Shown: positions 41,230 through 49,701 of the stretch, one piece after another
How positions within the stretch are numbered: position 1 is the first letter of the stretch
How the letters are laid out: each line of letters begins with the position of its first letter
Origin: an uncultured Muribaculaceae bacterium
Lineage (GTDB): Bacteria; Bacteroidota; Bacteroidia; Bacteroidales; Muribaculaceae
DNA length: 64,000 nt
Direction: 5' to 3'
Assembly (NCBI GenBank): GCA_910576775.1
Contig: CAJTJV010000007.1
Span: 22,829 to 86,828 of the forward strand
Notes under the pieces: model-generated
What the model was told of the DNA's origin: nothing
The model's input: only the letters and a program-made list of their open reading frames with translations
Database searches by the model: none
Position numbers and translations under genes: made by a program

Positions 41230-44200
41230 TTATTTGACGAATGCTTTTATGGTTTTGTCGCCACGTCGGATGATATATACGCCAGTGGAAGGTTTGGTGA
41301 CAGGACGTCCGTATATATCGAAATACTCAGCGGAGATGCTCTCTGTTGTGATTTCATCAATACCGGATGAAATACCGAAAGATACAGCAAGTTTGGAGTA
41401 GATGCCCGGCATATCGAAGGATGTTTCTCCGACAGTTGTCTCGCCATTCAGCGAATAGGATTTGAATTCATAACCTTCGGCCGGAGTTGCTATGATATTC
41501 AGTTTGATATACTTTGGAACTTTTGAGCCGGTGGTGTATTCGTTTCCACTTTCATCGACAACTTTTATTGTACCGTTGGCGCATGGCAGAATGTCGAGAT
41601 ATGCATTGTCAGCTCCGCCGTTCGTCCCTTGGTGCGAGGGAGTCCACAGACGGTCTTCTGCAATCGAAGAGTCGGCACGCATTGCTTCGTTAGCCTCGCG
41701 GTCGCCGGCGCGGTATACCAGAAGATTATATGGCAGTTGTGTGCCGGGTACGCCGGTCTCTCCGTTATCGGTGCGTACAGGCAGGGTGTAGTAGAAATCG
41801 TTCATCTGTTCGGCGTTCATGCCGTTGCCGGTCATTGAGATGTTCTGCAGAGCTGTATGCTCCGATAGATCGATGCTTTTTATAAGATTATCCGCAAATC
41901 CCAGCTCCGTCAGCAGCAGGTTGTGGGATAGGTCAAGGTTTGTGAGGTCGTTTGCCTCTACCGACAGTCCGGTGAGCATAGTGTTTGCCGCAAGGTCGAT
42001 AGATGTCAGTTTGTTACGGCTTATATCGAGTGTAAGGAGCTGTGGCGCGTTATTAAGTTCGATTGATGTGAGTTGGTTCCCTCCGGCGTTGAGCCAGTGG
42101 AGCGAGTTGTTTCCGCCGAGGTCGAGGGTCTGCATTTTGTTGTTGTGTATGTCGAGATACTGCAAGTGCGGAAGCATTGAAATGTCGAGAACCTTGCGGA
42201 GGGCGATATTGTCGTCCGGGTCGCCGAAGCCGTCGCTGTAGGCCTCGAGCCAGATCAGTGCTGTGTTGTTGCTCAGGTCGAGGGTGCTGAGATTAGTCAT
42301 TGAAATGTCGAGAACCTCGAGTTTTGTGTTTTTGGAGAGATCGAGAGCTGATACGGGACACCAGAAGAGGTTCAGGTATTTGAGGTCGGGGTTGGAAGAT
42401 ATGTTGGCGGAACTTATCGCGTTATCCCATAGACCGAGGAATTCTCCGTCGGGACCAAATCCGCCGAGGTCTATTGCGCTTACATCGCCGTATACTGTGA
42501 ATGTGCCGTTAACCGGAGTACCTTCGATGCGGGTCCCTTTAAGTTCAACGACACCGGTTTCATATTTGCGCAATCCGGAGTATTCCGTCCGTCCGCCTGT
42601 GCCCCAGTCTACGGCAACTGTTCCGTTTTCTTCAGCTGTCATGACGAGCATGGTTATGTTTTGGCCTGCGGGTGCCGTGAATGTCATGGATGATTCTGCC
42701 GGCGCGAAATTCACCTTGATGTCACACGGCTCGGAAATGATGAACCAAGGGGATGCAATCTCTTTGTCACCGACAGTGACACTCTTGAAACGCAATCCCT
42801 CTTCCGGATATGCGTGGATATGTACGGGGATGCCTTTAAGGGCTTTTGTCGATACGCTGTTCATGGTTTCAAACCATTCTGGCAGCCATTGGGAGATTAT
42901 GAATTTGCCGCCTTCAGTCTGCATTACATCGAAATCATAGTTCATCACATAGCCCATGTAATCCCATAGCTTTACAGAGCCTTGTTTGTTCTCTCCTGTG
43001 TCGGTTGCATCAAGGATATTGACATCAATGGGGTCGTGGGTTGCTGTACCGTCGCCTTCGATATCGATTTCCCAATGTTGGTCGGTTTTGCGAAGCCTGT
43101 CGAGGTCGGCGTGTTCGGCATTGGAGCCGCTCAGGTAGAGGCGGGCGTTGCGTTCACGGCCCGATGGCATTGTCTTGCAGGTATATGCCATCGATTCGTA
43201 TGTGAAATTGGGGCAGTCGCGCAGGTCGATGCGCATCATGCGATCCTGTTGCTGTCCGTTGAAATCGACGAACTCGAGTTTTGAATTGGAAGCTCGGAAA
43301 TCGTTGAGGTAGAAACTTTTATATAGGTCAACACGGCTAATCTGCGTATCGGAGATATTAAGTGATTGCAATCTTGGCAGTATGGTCAGGTCGATTTTCG
43401 AGATTGGATTGCCATTGATGTAAAGATCCTGGAGTGCGGCATTTGCCGACAGATCGATGGAGCTTATGTTGTTGTCGCCGATGTTAAGAGTCTGCAATTC
43501 GGGGTTTTTCGAAAGATTGAGTTCCGAGAGTCCACAGCCTGAAGCGTATATTTTAGTTATCGCCGGGCATGCTGTCACATCAAGTTCGGTTATATATTTA
43601 TTGTTCGATATGTCCAACTGGTTGAGCGCAGGATAATTGCCGAGGCGGAAATCGTCGCCGTCGTTTGTCGTAAGTATATTGTTGCTCAGGTCGAGAACCC
43701 GAAGTGCAGGTAGATCGACGGGATAGAAATGCGACAGCATGCAGTTGGCGATTTTTATCTGGCGCAGTTTTTCGCGTGATTCTTCCGGAGCGCAGATAAA
43801 GACGGACGCAAGGTTGGGGCAGTCGTTCAGATAAAGATATGTAAGCTCGGTTAGGTCGCGGGCGTCGAAACATATCAGGCCATTATTACCGCTCAAGTCG
43901 AGGTCGACAAGTGTTGATCCGGCTTTGTCGAGCGACATGTTCGCCATGTATGATGTAGAGTTCGAGAGTCGGTTGTTGCTGAGTTTCAGTTCTGTAAGCG
44001 GGGTTGGCGTGAGGAGCTCGAATGATTCGATCTCGTTGTTCTGGAGCTTCAGTTTCTCGAGCGATGTCATACCGTCGACTTTTGCCGATGTAAACCCGGC
44101 TTCGGAGCATTCGAGTTGTGTGACGTCACCTTTGATAGTGATTGTGCCGCCTTCGACAGTACCGTTTACTTTTCGGTTGTATGCACCTTGGGCAGGGTCG

Positions 44201-44385
44201 ATAGTTGTTTTTGTTTCTACACCGTTACCCCAGTCGACAGTTACAGGTTTGTTTTTAGACAGAACCTGTACGGTCATTTTAATTTCTGTGCCTACCGGGG
44301 CATTGGTTGTCAATGTGATGGAGCCTTCGGCCAATGCAATCATTGAAAACAATGATGAAAGGAAGAGGGTAGAGATTCTTTTCAT
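41230..44385 (-). CDS. Leucine-rich-repeat surface protein with T9SS sorting tail
   Basis: A 1051-residue secreted protein with signal peptide (MKRISTLFLSSLFSMIALAEG). Two large halves each begin with a beta module containing VDWGNG / VDWGTG and continue with leucine-rich repeats of about 21 residues (LTSIDLAANTMLTGL, LRVLDLSNN and similar). The C-terminus (FDIYGRPVTKPSTGVYIIR ... KAFVK) is a type A T9SS sorting signal. Probably surface-exposed, for adhesion or binding. It stands alone: terminator at 41183-41211, -7 box TACTTTTG at 44435-44442. Confidence 0.87.
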   Translation of the reverse strand: MKRISTLFLSSLFSMIALAEGSITLTTNAPVGTEIKMTVQVLSKNKPVTVDWGNGVETKTTIDPAQGAYNRKVNGTVEGGTITIKGDVTQLECSEAGFTSAKVDGMTSLEKLKLQNNEIESFELLTPTPLTELKLSNNRLSNSTSYMANMSLDKAGSTLVDLDLSGNNGLICFDARDLTELTYLYLNDCPNLASVFICAPEESREKLRQIKIANCMLSHFYPVDLPALRVLDLSNNILTTNDGDDFRLGNYPALNQLDISNNKYITELDVTACPAITKIYASGCGLSELNLSKNPELQTLNIGDNNISSIDLSANAALQDLYINGNPISKIDLTILPRLQSLNISDTQISRVDLYKSFYLNDFRASNSKLEFVDFNGQQQDRMMRIDLRDCPNFTYESMAYTCKTMPSGRERNARLYLSGSNAEHADLDRLRKTDQHWEIDIEGDGTATHDPIDVNILDATDTGENKQGSVKLWDYMGYVMNYDFDVMQTEGGKFIISQWLPEWFETMNSVSTKALKGIPVHIHAYPEEGLRFKSVTVGDKEIASPWFIISEPCDIKVNFAPAESSMTFTAPAGQNITMLVMTAEENGTVAVDWGTGGRTEYSGLRKYETGVVELKGTRIEGTPVNGTFTVYGDVSAIDLGGFGPDGEFLGLWDNAISSANISSNPDLKYLNLFWCPVSALDLSKNTKLEVLDISMTNLSTLDLSNNTALIWLEAYSDGFGDPDDNIALRKVLDISMLPHLQYLDIHNNKMQTLDLGGNNSLHWLNAGGNQLTSIELNNAPQLLTLDISRNKLTSIDLAANTMLTGLSVEANDLTNLDLSHNLLLTELGFADNLIKSIDLSEHTALQNISMTGNGMNAEQMNDFYYTLPVRTDNGETGVPGTQLPYNLLVYRAGDREANEAMRADSSIAEDRLWTPSHQGTNGGADNAYLDILPCANGTIKVVDESGNEYTTGSKVPKYIKLNIIATPAEGYEFKSYSLNGETTVGETSFDMPGIYSKLAVSFGISSGIDEITTESISAEYFDIYGRPVTKPSTGVYIIRRGDKTIKAFVK

Positions 44386-44434
44386 TCTTTATATTGAAAT
44401 TTGTATTTGGTTTATAACGGAAATGTACTTTATG

Positions 44435-44463
44435 CAAAAGTACAAAAATTAATCGGATTCAAA
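44435..44463 (-). promoter_or_regulatory. Probable promoter of the LRR gene
   Basis: Minus strand: TTTG (44460-44463), 17-base spacer, TACTTTTG (44435-44442), 50 bases before the ATG. The spacer is two bases short of the norm. The TTTG lies inside the palindrome GGATTTGAATCC. Confidence 0.5.
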
Positions 44464-44517
44464 TCCGAAATACAGCAAATATAGAAAAAGGGTAGAAAAA
44501 AGTATGGATATAAGTGT

Positions 44518-45906
44518 CTAAAGGACGTTTTTTTTGCGGCCGCTGATAAAGGCTATCACGTCGGTCTGTACTTTGGAGTGGAAAATGTGGTTTCCACCCA
44601 TATAAAGTCCGAGTGCGACTGTTATTTCTACGCACAATTTCAGCCAGGAGGCATCGCACATGGAGCCTGCATAAAGCATAACCGGTATTATAAGTATTGT
44701 CTGGGCTATGTAGGGAGTCATGTCGGTAATGAATTGCCTGAGTCCGACGCCGGTGAGACGAATTGTGGTTGCAAGAGATGCTATCCAGGTGATAAACGAT
44801 GCCGCGAGCTGACCATAAAGTAGAATCTCGATGCCAAGTACGGGTTGTCCCGGAGTACTTATATTCATGAAAGGGAATGTGACGGCGAGGGCGATGATTG
44901 CGGCAGTGTCCCGTACGATTTCGAGTTTCATGATCGCCGAGCCGTGGCCGAGGGCAAGGAGATAGTTGCTGTAGAGTGAGTTGAGGACTGTGAATACACC
45001 TCGGAGAATAAGAATCTGAAAGAGAATTATCGAGGGATCCCATTTCAGACCGAATAATGTGTGGAATACCGGGGTCGCCATTGCCATGAGTCCAAACATC
45101 ATCGGAAAGAGAATATATGCTGTGAAGCGGTTGATTTTCGACACCATAGCAGTGAAAAGCACATTGTTGTCCTGTACTGCGGAAAGCGGGGGGACGAAAG
45201 ACGATGTGAAAATCTGTGACAATGATGCTACCCCCATTGTGCTCCATTTGTCGCTCTGGGTATAATATCCGAGTGCGGTGAGGCTCACTCTGTTACCTAT
45301 TACAAGAGCATATACTTTTTGAAAAAGAGTATTCAGAAAACTTGAGAACAGCATCTTGCTTCCAAGCCCTGCGAACGATTGCAGCGATTTCCATGAAAAG
45401 CGCCACAAAGGTCGCCAGCCCGACGATGTCCATAGCACAATCGATTTAACAGCTGCTATTATTACAGACTGCCATACGATTGCCCAAGCTCCATAGCCTG
45501 TGACGGCAAGCCATATTCCGATGACAGAGCCAATGATAAGACCGAGAGCGTTGGATGCCGCCACCATACGTACATCCATGGCTTTCATCATCCTGTTGGT
45601 CTGGACAATGCCGGCGGAATTGAAAATCAGGCACAGGAACATCACCCTTGCCAGTGGGACAAGGCGCATGTCGCCTTGAAAACAGTCTGCTATCAAGGGT
45701 GCTGTGATAAAAAGAATTGTGTAGAGAAGAGTAGATATGATCAGATTGAACCACAGCACAGTGGAATAGTCGAGGCGAGTCGGGCGCTTGCACTGCAGAA
45801 GAGCATAGGAAAAACCGCTGTCGATAAGGAGGCTTGCAAATGCCTGAAAGACGAGCAGTGCTCCCACAAGACCGAATTCTTCCTGTGATATCTCGCGGGC
45901 AAGCAC
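44518..45906 (-). CDS. Wzx-like polysaccharide flippase, start codon uncertain
   Basis: A lipopolysaccharide/exopolysaccharide flippase of the MATE/MOP superfamily, 462 residues from the GTG at 45906, with 11-12 hydrophobic helices. It would move undecaprenyl-linked oligosaccharide units across the inner membrane. The GTG start cuts into the first helix: the same frame stays open upstream and encodes KWNIIDRLSTQILYAVTGIV, the expected N-terminus of the family. But no ATG, GTG or TTG exists in frame before the stop of the upstream gene at 46066. An ATT at 46011-46009 would give a full-length protein of about 497 residues. Third gene after dusB and the head-GIN gene. Confidence 0.85.
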   Translation of the reverse strand: MLAREISQEEFGLVGALLVFQAFASLLIDSGFSYALLQCKRPTRLDYSTVLWFNLIISTLLYTILFITAPLIADCFQGDMRLVPLARVMFLCLIFNSAGIVQTNRMMKAMDVRMVAASNALGLIIGSVIGIWLAVTGYGAWAIVWQSVIIAAVKSIVLWTSSGWRPLWRFSWKSLQSFAGLGSKMLFSSFLNTLFQKVYALVIGNRVSLTALGYYTQSDKWSTMGVASLSQIFTSSFVPPLSAVQDNNVLFTAMVSKINRFTAYILFPMMFGLMAMATPVFHTLFGLKWDPSIILFQILILRGVFTVLNSLYSNYLLALGHGSAIMKLEIVRDTAAIIALAVTFPFMNISTPGQPVLGIEILLYGQLAASFITWIASLATTIRLTGVGLRQFITDMTPYIAQTILIIPVMLYAGSMCDASWLKLCVEITVALGLYMGGNHIFHSKVQTDVIAFISGRKKNVL

Positions 45907-46065
45907 AATACCGGTTACCGCGTAGAGTATCTGCGTGGAAAGCCGGTCGATGATGTTCCATTTCAGCGAGTGGGCTGTTCTTGTCTTGAGATCTTTCTTT
46001 CTTTCGATAATGATTCGGTTTATATTATGCCGGGAAACTTGTTCGGGAGGTTCGTCCTTTATATG

Positions 46066-46815
46066 TTAACGGTCTTTTTTATGATAAAGTGTATATGCTA
46101 ATCCGTCGGAATATGGAATAGCCTTAACGCCAATACTGCGCATTGTCACTTTCGGAGAACCGTGGTATATCACTTTACCGGAGCCTGCACCATAGACACG
46201 CAGGTTTTCGGTGGGCTTGCATTCGATATTTCCTGAGCCGAATACGAAGCAACTCATATTGACTGACTCGAGATCTTTGGCGTCGACAGGTCCGCTACTG
46301 ACATTATTCAGTTTTGCCTTGCGTGCTTTACCGTCGATTGCTATTGTGCCGTTTCCTGCAGTGATACCGGCTTCGAGGTTCTCGCAGTTGAGTGCGTATA
46401 TTTCTGTTTTTCCGTTGCCGATCTGCTGAGCCTTGAATTCTTTCAGTGGAATGCTGGCATCAAGGTGCACGGTGAGAATTGAATCTCCGCTGTTGCTTGC
46501 TTTCCGGAGTGCGGCAGAGTACACTTTGATTTTAGGAACACCCACAATTGCTTTTTCATCGCTGTCGGTGCGGATAGTCAGTCGGTTGTTTTCGTTAGTG
46601 AACATGATATGCGATGCCATTTCCGGCATGCAGGTGAAAACAGCCCATCCGGCAGAGTCGGCACGGCAGTAATATTCTACAGGCACACCGTCGACCACCG
46701 ACAGTTCTCCGAAATCCTGTACGTTTAGTTTATATTGTGCAGGTTCGCCGTCTGCGGCAAATGCCGGAATCATAGATGCTAATACAATGATGAACGAAAA
46801 TAAATGTTTTTGCAT
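46066..46815 (-). CDS. Head-GIN domain protein (DUF2807-like), exported
   Basis: A 249-residue exported protein (signal MQKHLFSFIIVLASMIPAFA). The body is a repetitive beta-helix-like domain with Gly-Asn-Gly and Gly-Ser-Gly turns (IGNGKTEIYAL, AGNGTIAID, FGSGNIEC, GAGSGKVIYHG), the hallmark of putative auto-transporter adhesin head GIN domains, common in Bacteroidetes. Role unknown; likely periplasmic or surface. It starts 22 bases after dusB, and its stop codon is in the same frame as the flippase reading frame that follows. Confidence 0.85.
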   Translation of the reverse strand: MQKHLFSFIIVLASMIPAFAADGEPAQYKLNVQDFGELSVVDGVPVEYYCRADSAGWAVFTCMPEMASHIMFTNENNRLTIRTDSDEKAIVGVPKIKVYSAALRKASNSGDSILTVHLDASIPLKEFKAQQIGNGKTEIYALNCENLEAGITAGNGTIAIDGKARKAKLNNVSSGPVDAKDLESVNMSCFVFGSGNIECKPTENLRVYGAGSGKVIYHGSPKVTMRSIGVKAIPYSDGLAYTLYHKKDR

Positions 46816-46837
46816 AATGTAGATTGTATTTTATGAA

Positions 46838-47845
46838 TCATTCTAATGTATTGTTGTCAGTCAGGTTGGGGATAATATCATTTTCAATAAAAGAGAGGAC
46901 TTTCTCGAGTTCGTCGAATGTCGCCGCCTGAAGCATCTTTATCCTTGTGGGTCTGAAGCCGGGGATACACTTGAACAGAGGCGATGCCGCCAGATGTCGT
47001 CTTATGTGGAGGATTCCGCGGTATTCGTCGATGCGCTCGATGCTTTCCCGTATTTGTCGGCGTAGCAGTGAGAATTTTTCCGCTACCGGGATAGAGGTTA
47101 TCTCGCCGGTCTCCATGAATGATTTCATTTCTCTGAAAATCCATGGCGCCCCGATAGATGCCCGTCCTACCATAATTCCGTCAATTCCATAACGATTGAA
47201 AGCCTCTTTAAGTTTATAAGGATTGGTTATATCGCCGTTTCCGATTACAGGAATGTGTAGATGCGGATTTTCTTTCACCCGTGCTATTTCCGTCCAGTCG
47301 GCTTCTCCCGTGTACATCTGTGAGCGTGTACGTCCGTGAACTGTAAGGGCTGCAATACCGCAGTCCTGTAACTGTTCGGCCAGCCCGACAATGATTTTGT
47401 TGTTGCAGTCCCATCCGAGTCTTGTCTTTACAGTGACAGGTATGCTTACGGCATTCACAACTGAACGGGTGATTTCGAGCAGTTTAGGAATATCACGCAG
47501 CATTCCGGCTCCGGCACCCTTTCCGGCCACTTTTTTCACAGGACAACCGAAATTGATGTCGAGGATATCGGGATGCGCTTCCTCCACAATTTTTGCGGCT
47601 TCTACCATCGGTCCTACCTCTTGGCCATAAATCTGTATGGCCGTGGGCCGTTCCGCGGCATTTATATGAAGCTTGCGTGTCGTTGCTGCGATATTGCGGA
47701 TGAGGGCATCGGCGGAGACGAACTCGGTATATGTCATGTCAGCTCCCTGTTCTTTGCATATAAGCCTGAAAGAGGCGTCTGTGACGTCTTCCATCGGGGC
47801 AAGCATAACGGGTTTGTCGCAAAGTTCGACATTTCCAATCTTCAT
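46838..47845 (-). CDS. dusB: tRNA-dihydrouridine synthase B
   Basis: A 335-residue flavoenzyme that reduces uridine to dihydrouridine in tRNA D-loops. Seen: N-terminal VMLAPMEDVTDASFR (FMN site), INFGCPVKKVAGKGAG with the catalytic Cys, VKTRLGWD, TVHGRTRSQMY, and VIGNGDI...GIMVGRA near the phosphate site. Length is normal for DusB. First gene of a three-gene minus-strand unit; -7 box TAATTTTG at 47872-47879. Confidence 0.94.
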   Translation of the reverse strand: MKIGNVELCDKPVMLAPMEDVTDASFRLICKEQGADMTYTEFVSADALIRNIAATTRKLHINAAERPTAIQIYGQEVGPMVEAAKIVEEAHPDILDINFGCPVKKVAGKGAGAGMLRDIPKLLEITRSVVNAVSIPVTVKTRLGWDCNNKIIVGLAEQLQDCGIAALTVHGRTRSQMYTGEADWTEIARVKENPHLHIPVIGNGDITNPYKLKEAFNRYGIDGIMVGRASIGAPWIFREMKSFMETGEITSIPVAEKFSLLRRQIRESIERIDEYRGILHIRRHLAASPLFKCIPGFRPTRIKMLQAATFDELEKVLSFIENDIIPNLTDNNTLE

Positions 47846-47871
47846 ATCTTTTCCTGTTTTTGAAATGCGTG

Positions 47872-47879
47872 CAAAATTA
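47872..47879 (-). promoter_or_regulatory. -7 element upstream of dusB
   Basis: TAATTTTG on the minus strand, 27 bases before the dusB ATG. No clear TTTG at the expected distance. Confidence 0.4.
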
Positions 47880-47980
47880 ATGAAAAAAAGCGACAGATAT
47901 TCGCTGATATGATAAACGAAACAATTATGTGGTATTTATAGCTATAAAAGCCTTCTCAGAATATGCCCTGAGGCTTAAAC

Positions 47981-48045
47981 AAAAAAAATTATCCGTCATC
48001 ACGACGAATAATCTTTTCACCTTAAATCTAATACCATGAAAAACT
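47981..48045 (-). ncRNA. Putative small RNA with a six-codon ORF
   Basis: On the minus strand a -7 box TAACTTTG (48050-48057) is followed within about 15 bases by a complete mini-ORF at 48037-48017 (ATG GTA TTA GAT TTA AGG TGA, peptide MVLDLR). A 10-bp hairpin with one mismatch (48003-48012 with 47988-47997) and eight T (47981-47988) come next. Promoter box, ORF and terminator fit in about 75 bases. This is compatible with a leader peptide or a short abundant RNA. It lies in the 436-base gap between dusB and the divergent OmpA gene; a second imperfect hairpin (about 47948-47977) follows it. Confidence 0.55.
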
Positions 48046-48281
48046 GATGCAAAGTTATAGGTTTTATGTTTTACAACATAATTTTATGTCATGAAAATGC
48101 TTGGTGTTAACATTTTTTATAAATTAGACTGCGAAATGTCCGAAAAAGATGGAAAAATCAGTCGAATCTTGAACAAACTTTAAAAAGCTTGTGTTTTAAA
48201 TTCAACCGCACGGAAAGAGGGATTGAAAAGCCGTCCGGGAAACTGATTAAAAAACAAGTCAAACTACTACACCTAACAAAA

Positions 48282-49490
48282 ATGAAAAAGAACGTATTAT
48301 TCACTTCTGCTGCATGCTGTGCAATGTTAGTGCCGGCTTTCGCAGCCCAGGCACAGGACGAGACTGTTGTTGTGGAAGAAACCGCTATTGTGACGGATGT
48401 TCCGTGCAAGACACATTATTATGTCGATAAGAAGAATAACTGGTTCATCCAGTTCGGCGCCGGCGCTGCCGTTCCTTTCATGGAAGGCCGCTCCAAAGGC
48501 GAACGGAAAAGTCATTTCAGCTGGAACTATAATGTAGGTTTCGGCAAATGGTTCTCTCCTTATATGGGATGGCGTCTTTCTTTCCAGGGAGGACCGCTGC
48601 ATTACCAATATGGCGACCAGATGAATAAGTTCAATTATGTCACCGGAAATCTTGATTTCATGTGGGATATGTTCAACTCTCTCGGCGGAGTGAACAGCAA
48701 GCGCGTATTCTCAATTGTTCCCTTTGTAGGTCTCGGTGGTACGTATGCGTGGCATTTCCGTCCTAACGATGCAAATGTAATCGACCGCGACGGCAAACCT
48801 CGTACTTGTTCGTGGACGCTCCCGGTATCGGGTGGTATCCAGCTTCGGTTCCGTCTCTGCAAATATGTAGATTTCTTCGCTGAAGGCCGTGCTCAGTTCT
48901 ATGGAGACAATTTCAACAATATCGCATATGGCCGTCCCATCGATATCAATGTAACTGTCAACGGCGGTTTCACAGTGACTTTCGGAGGCCGCGACTACCA
49001 GCAGTACAATCCATGTGACTATCTTGGCTATATTAACAACCTCAACAGCCAGGTTAATGACCTTCGTGGAGCTCTCGCGACAACATCTGCCGCTCTTGCA
49101 GCAGCTGAAGCACAACTCCCGTGCCCCGAAGTGGTTGAATCGGAAACAGTCGTTGTTGAATCAGCACCTCTGATGGCTACCGTACGCTTCTCTCTCAATT
49201 CTTCCAAGATAACCGATACCGAAATGGTGAATGTCTATAATATCGCCGAATGGATGAAGGCTAACCCCGACCAGAATGTCGCAATCGTAGGTTATGCCGA
49301 CAAGGACACCGGTACATCGGCTTACAACATGGGTCTGTCCAAACGCCGCGCACAGGCTGTCTACGATACCCTGACAAATAAATATGGTATCAACCCAGAC
49401 CGTCTTGCAATTCAGGCGGAAGGCTCCGATGTACAGCCCTATGATGTCAACAATTGGAACCGCATCGTAATCTTCAATGTCGCCGAATAA
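48282..49490 (+). CDS. OmpA family outer-membrane protein
   Basis: A 402-residue protein with signal peptide (MKKNVLFTSAACCAMLVPAFAAQAQ). The N-terminal part alternates aromatic strands (WFIQFGAGAAVPFMEG, WRLSFQGGPLHYQYG) as in an 8-strand barrel. A coiled segment (about 250-280) links to a C-terminal OmpA/MotB peptidoglycan-binding domain (VRFSLNSSKITDTEM ... IVGYADKDTGTSAYNMGLSKRRAQAVYDTL ... NRIVIFNV). It tethers the outer membrane to the cell wall. The frame opens at 48189, but only ATG 48282 begins a signal peptide, giving a long 5' region. Confidence 0.93.
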   Translation: MKKNVLFTSAACCAMLVPAFAAQAQDETVVVEETAIVTDVPCKTHYYVDKKNNWFIQFGAGAAVPFMEGRSKGERKSHFSWNYNVGFGKWFSPYMGWRLSFQGGPLHYQYGDQMNKFNYVTGNLDFMWDMFNSLGGVNSKRVFSIVPFVGLGGTYAWHFRPNDANVIDRDGKPRTCSWTLPVSGGIQLRFRLCKYVDFFAEGRAQFYGDNFNNIAYGRPIDINVTVNGGFTVTFGGRDYQQYNPCDYLGYINNLNSQVNDLRGALATTSAALAAAEAQLPCPEVVESETVVVESAPLMATVRFSLNSSKITDTEMVNVYNIAEWMKANPDQNVAIVGYADKDTGTSAYNMGLSKRRAQAVYDTLTNKYGINPDRLAIQAEGSDVQPYDVNNWNRIVIFNVAE

Positions 49491-49512
49491 AATCAAGGAT
49501 AAATCTATTAGG

Positions 49513-49548
49513 AAATTCCGTTCCGGTATCGGGACGGAATTTTTTTTG
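49513..49548 (+). terminator. OmpA gene terminator
   Basis: AAATTCCGT (49513-49521) pairs with ACGGAATTT (49534-49542) and a run of T to 49548 follows, 22 bases past the stop. Confidence 0.88.
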
Positions 49549-49638
49549 CTTATTGTGGACTTTTATGGCATGTGTTAAAGAAAAATGCAACATGAAATTA
49601 TATTTATCTGGAAAAAGGTATGCTGTGTAATGATTTTT

Positions 49639-49646
49639 GTTAACTT
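49639..49646 (+). promoter_or_regulatory. -7 element upstream of the T9SS cargo gene
   Basis: TAACTTTG, about 56 bases before the ATG at 49702; no TTTG at the usual -33 distance. Confidence 0.45.
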
Positions 49647-49701
49647 TGTGGCGTAATGCTGCGCGTTTTTGCTGCATAACGGAAAATCACATTAAATAAA
49701 A

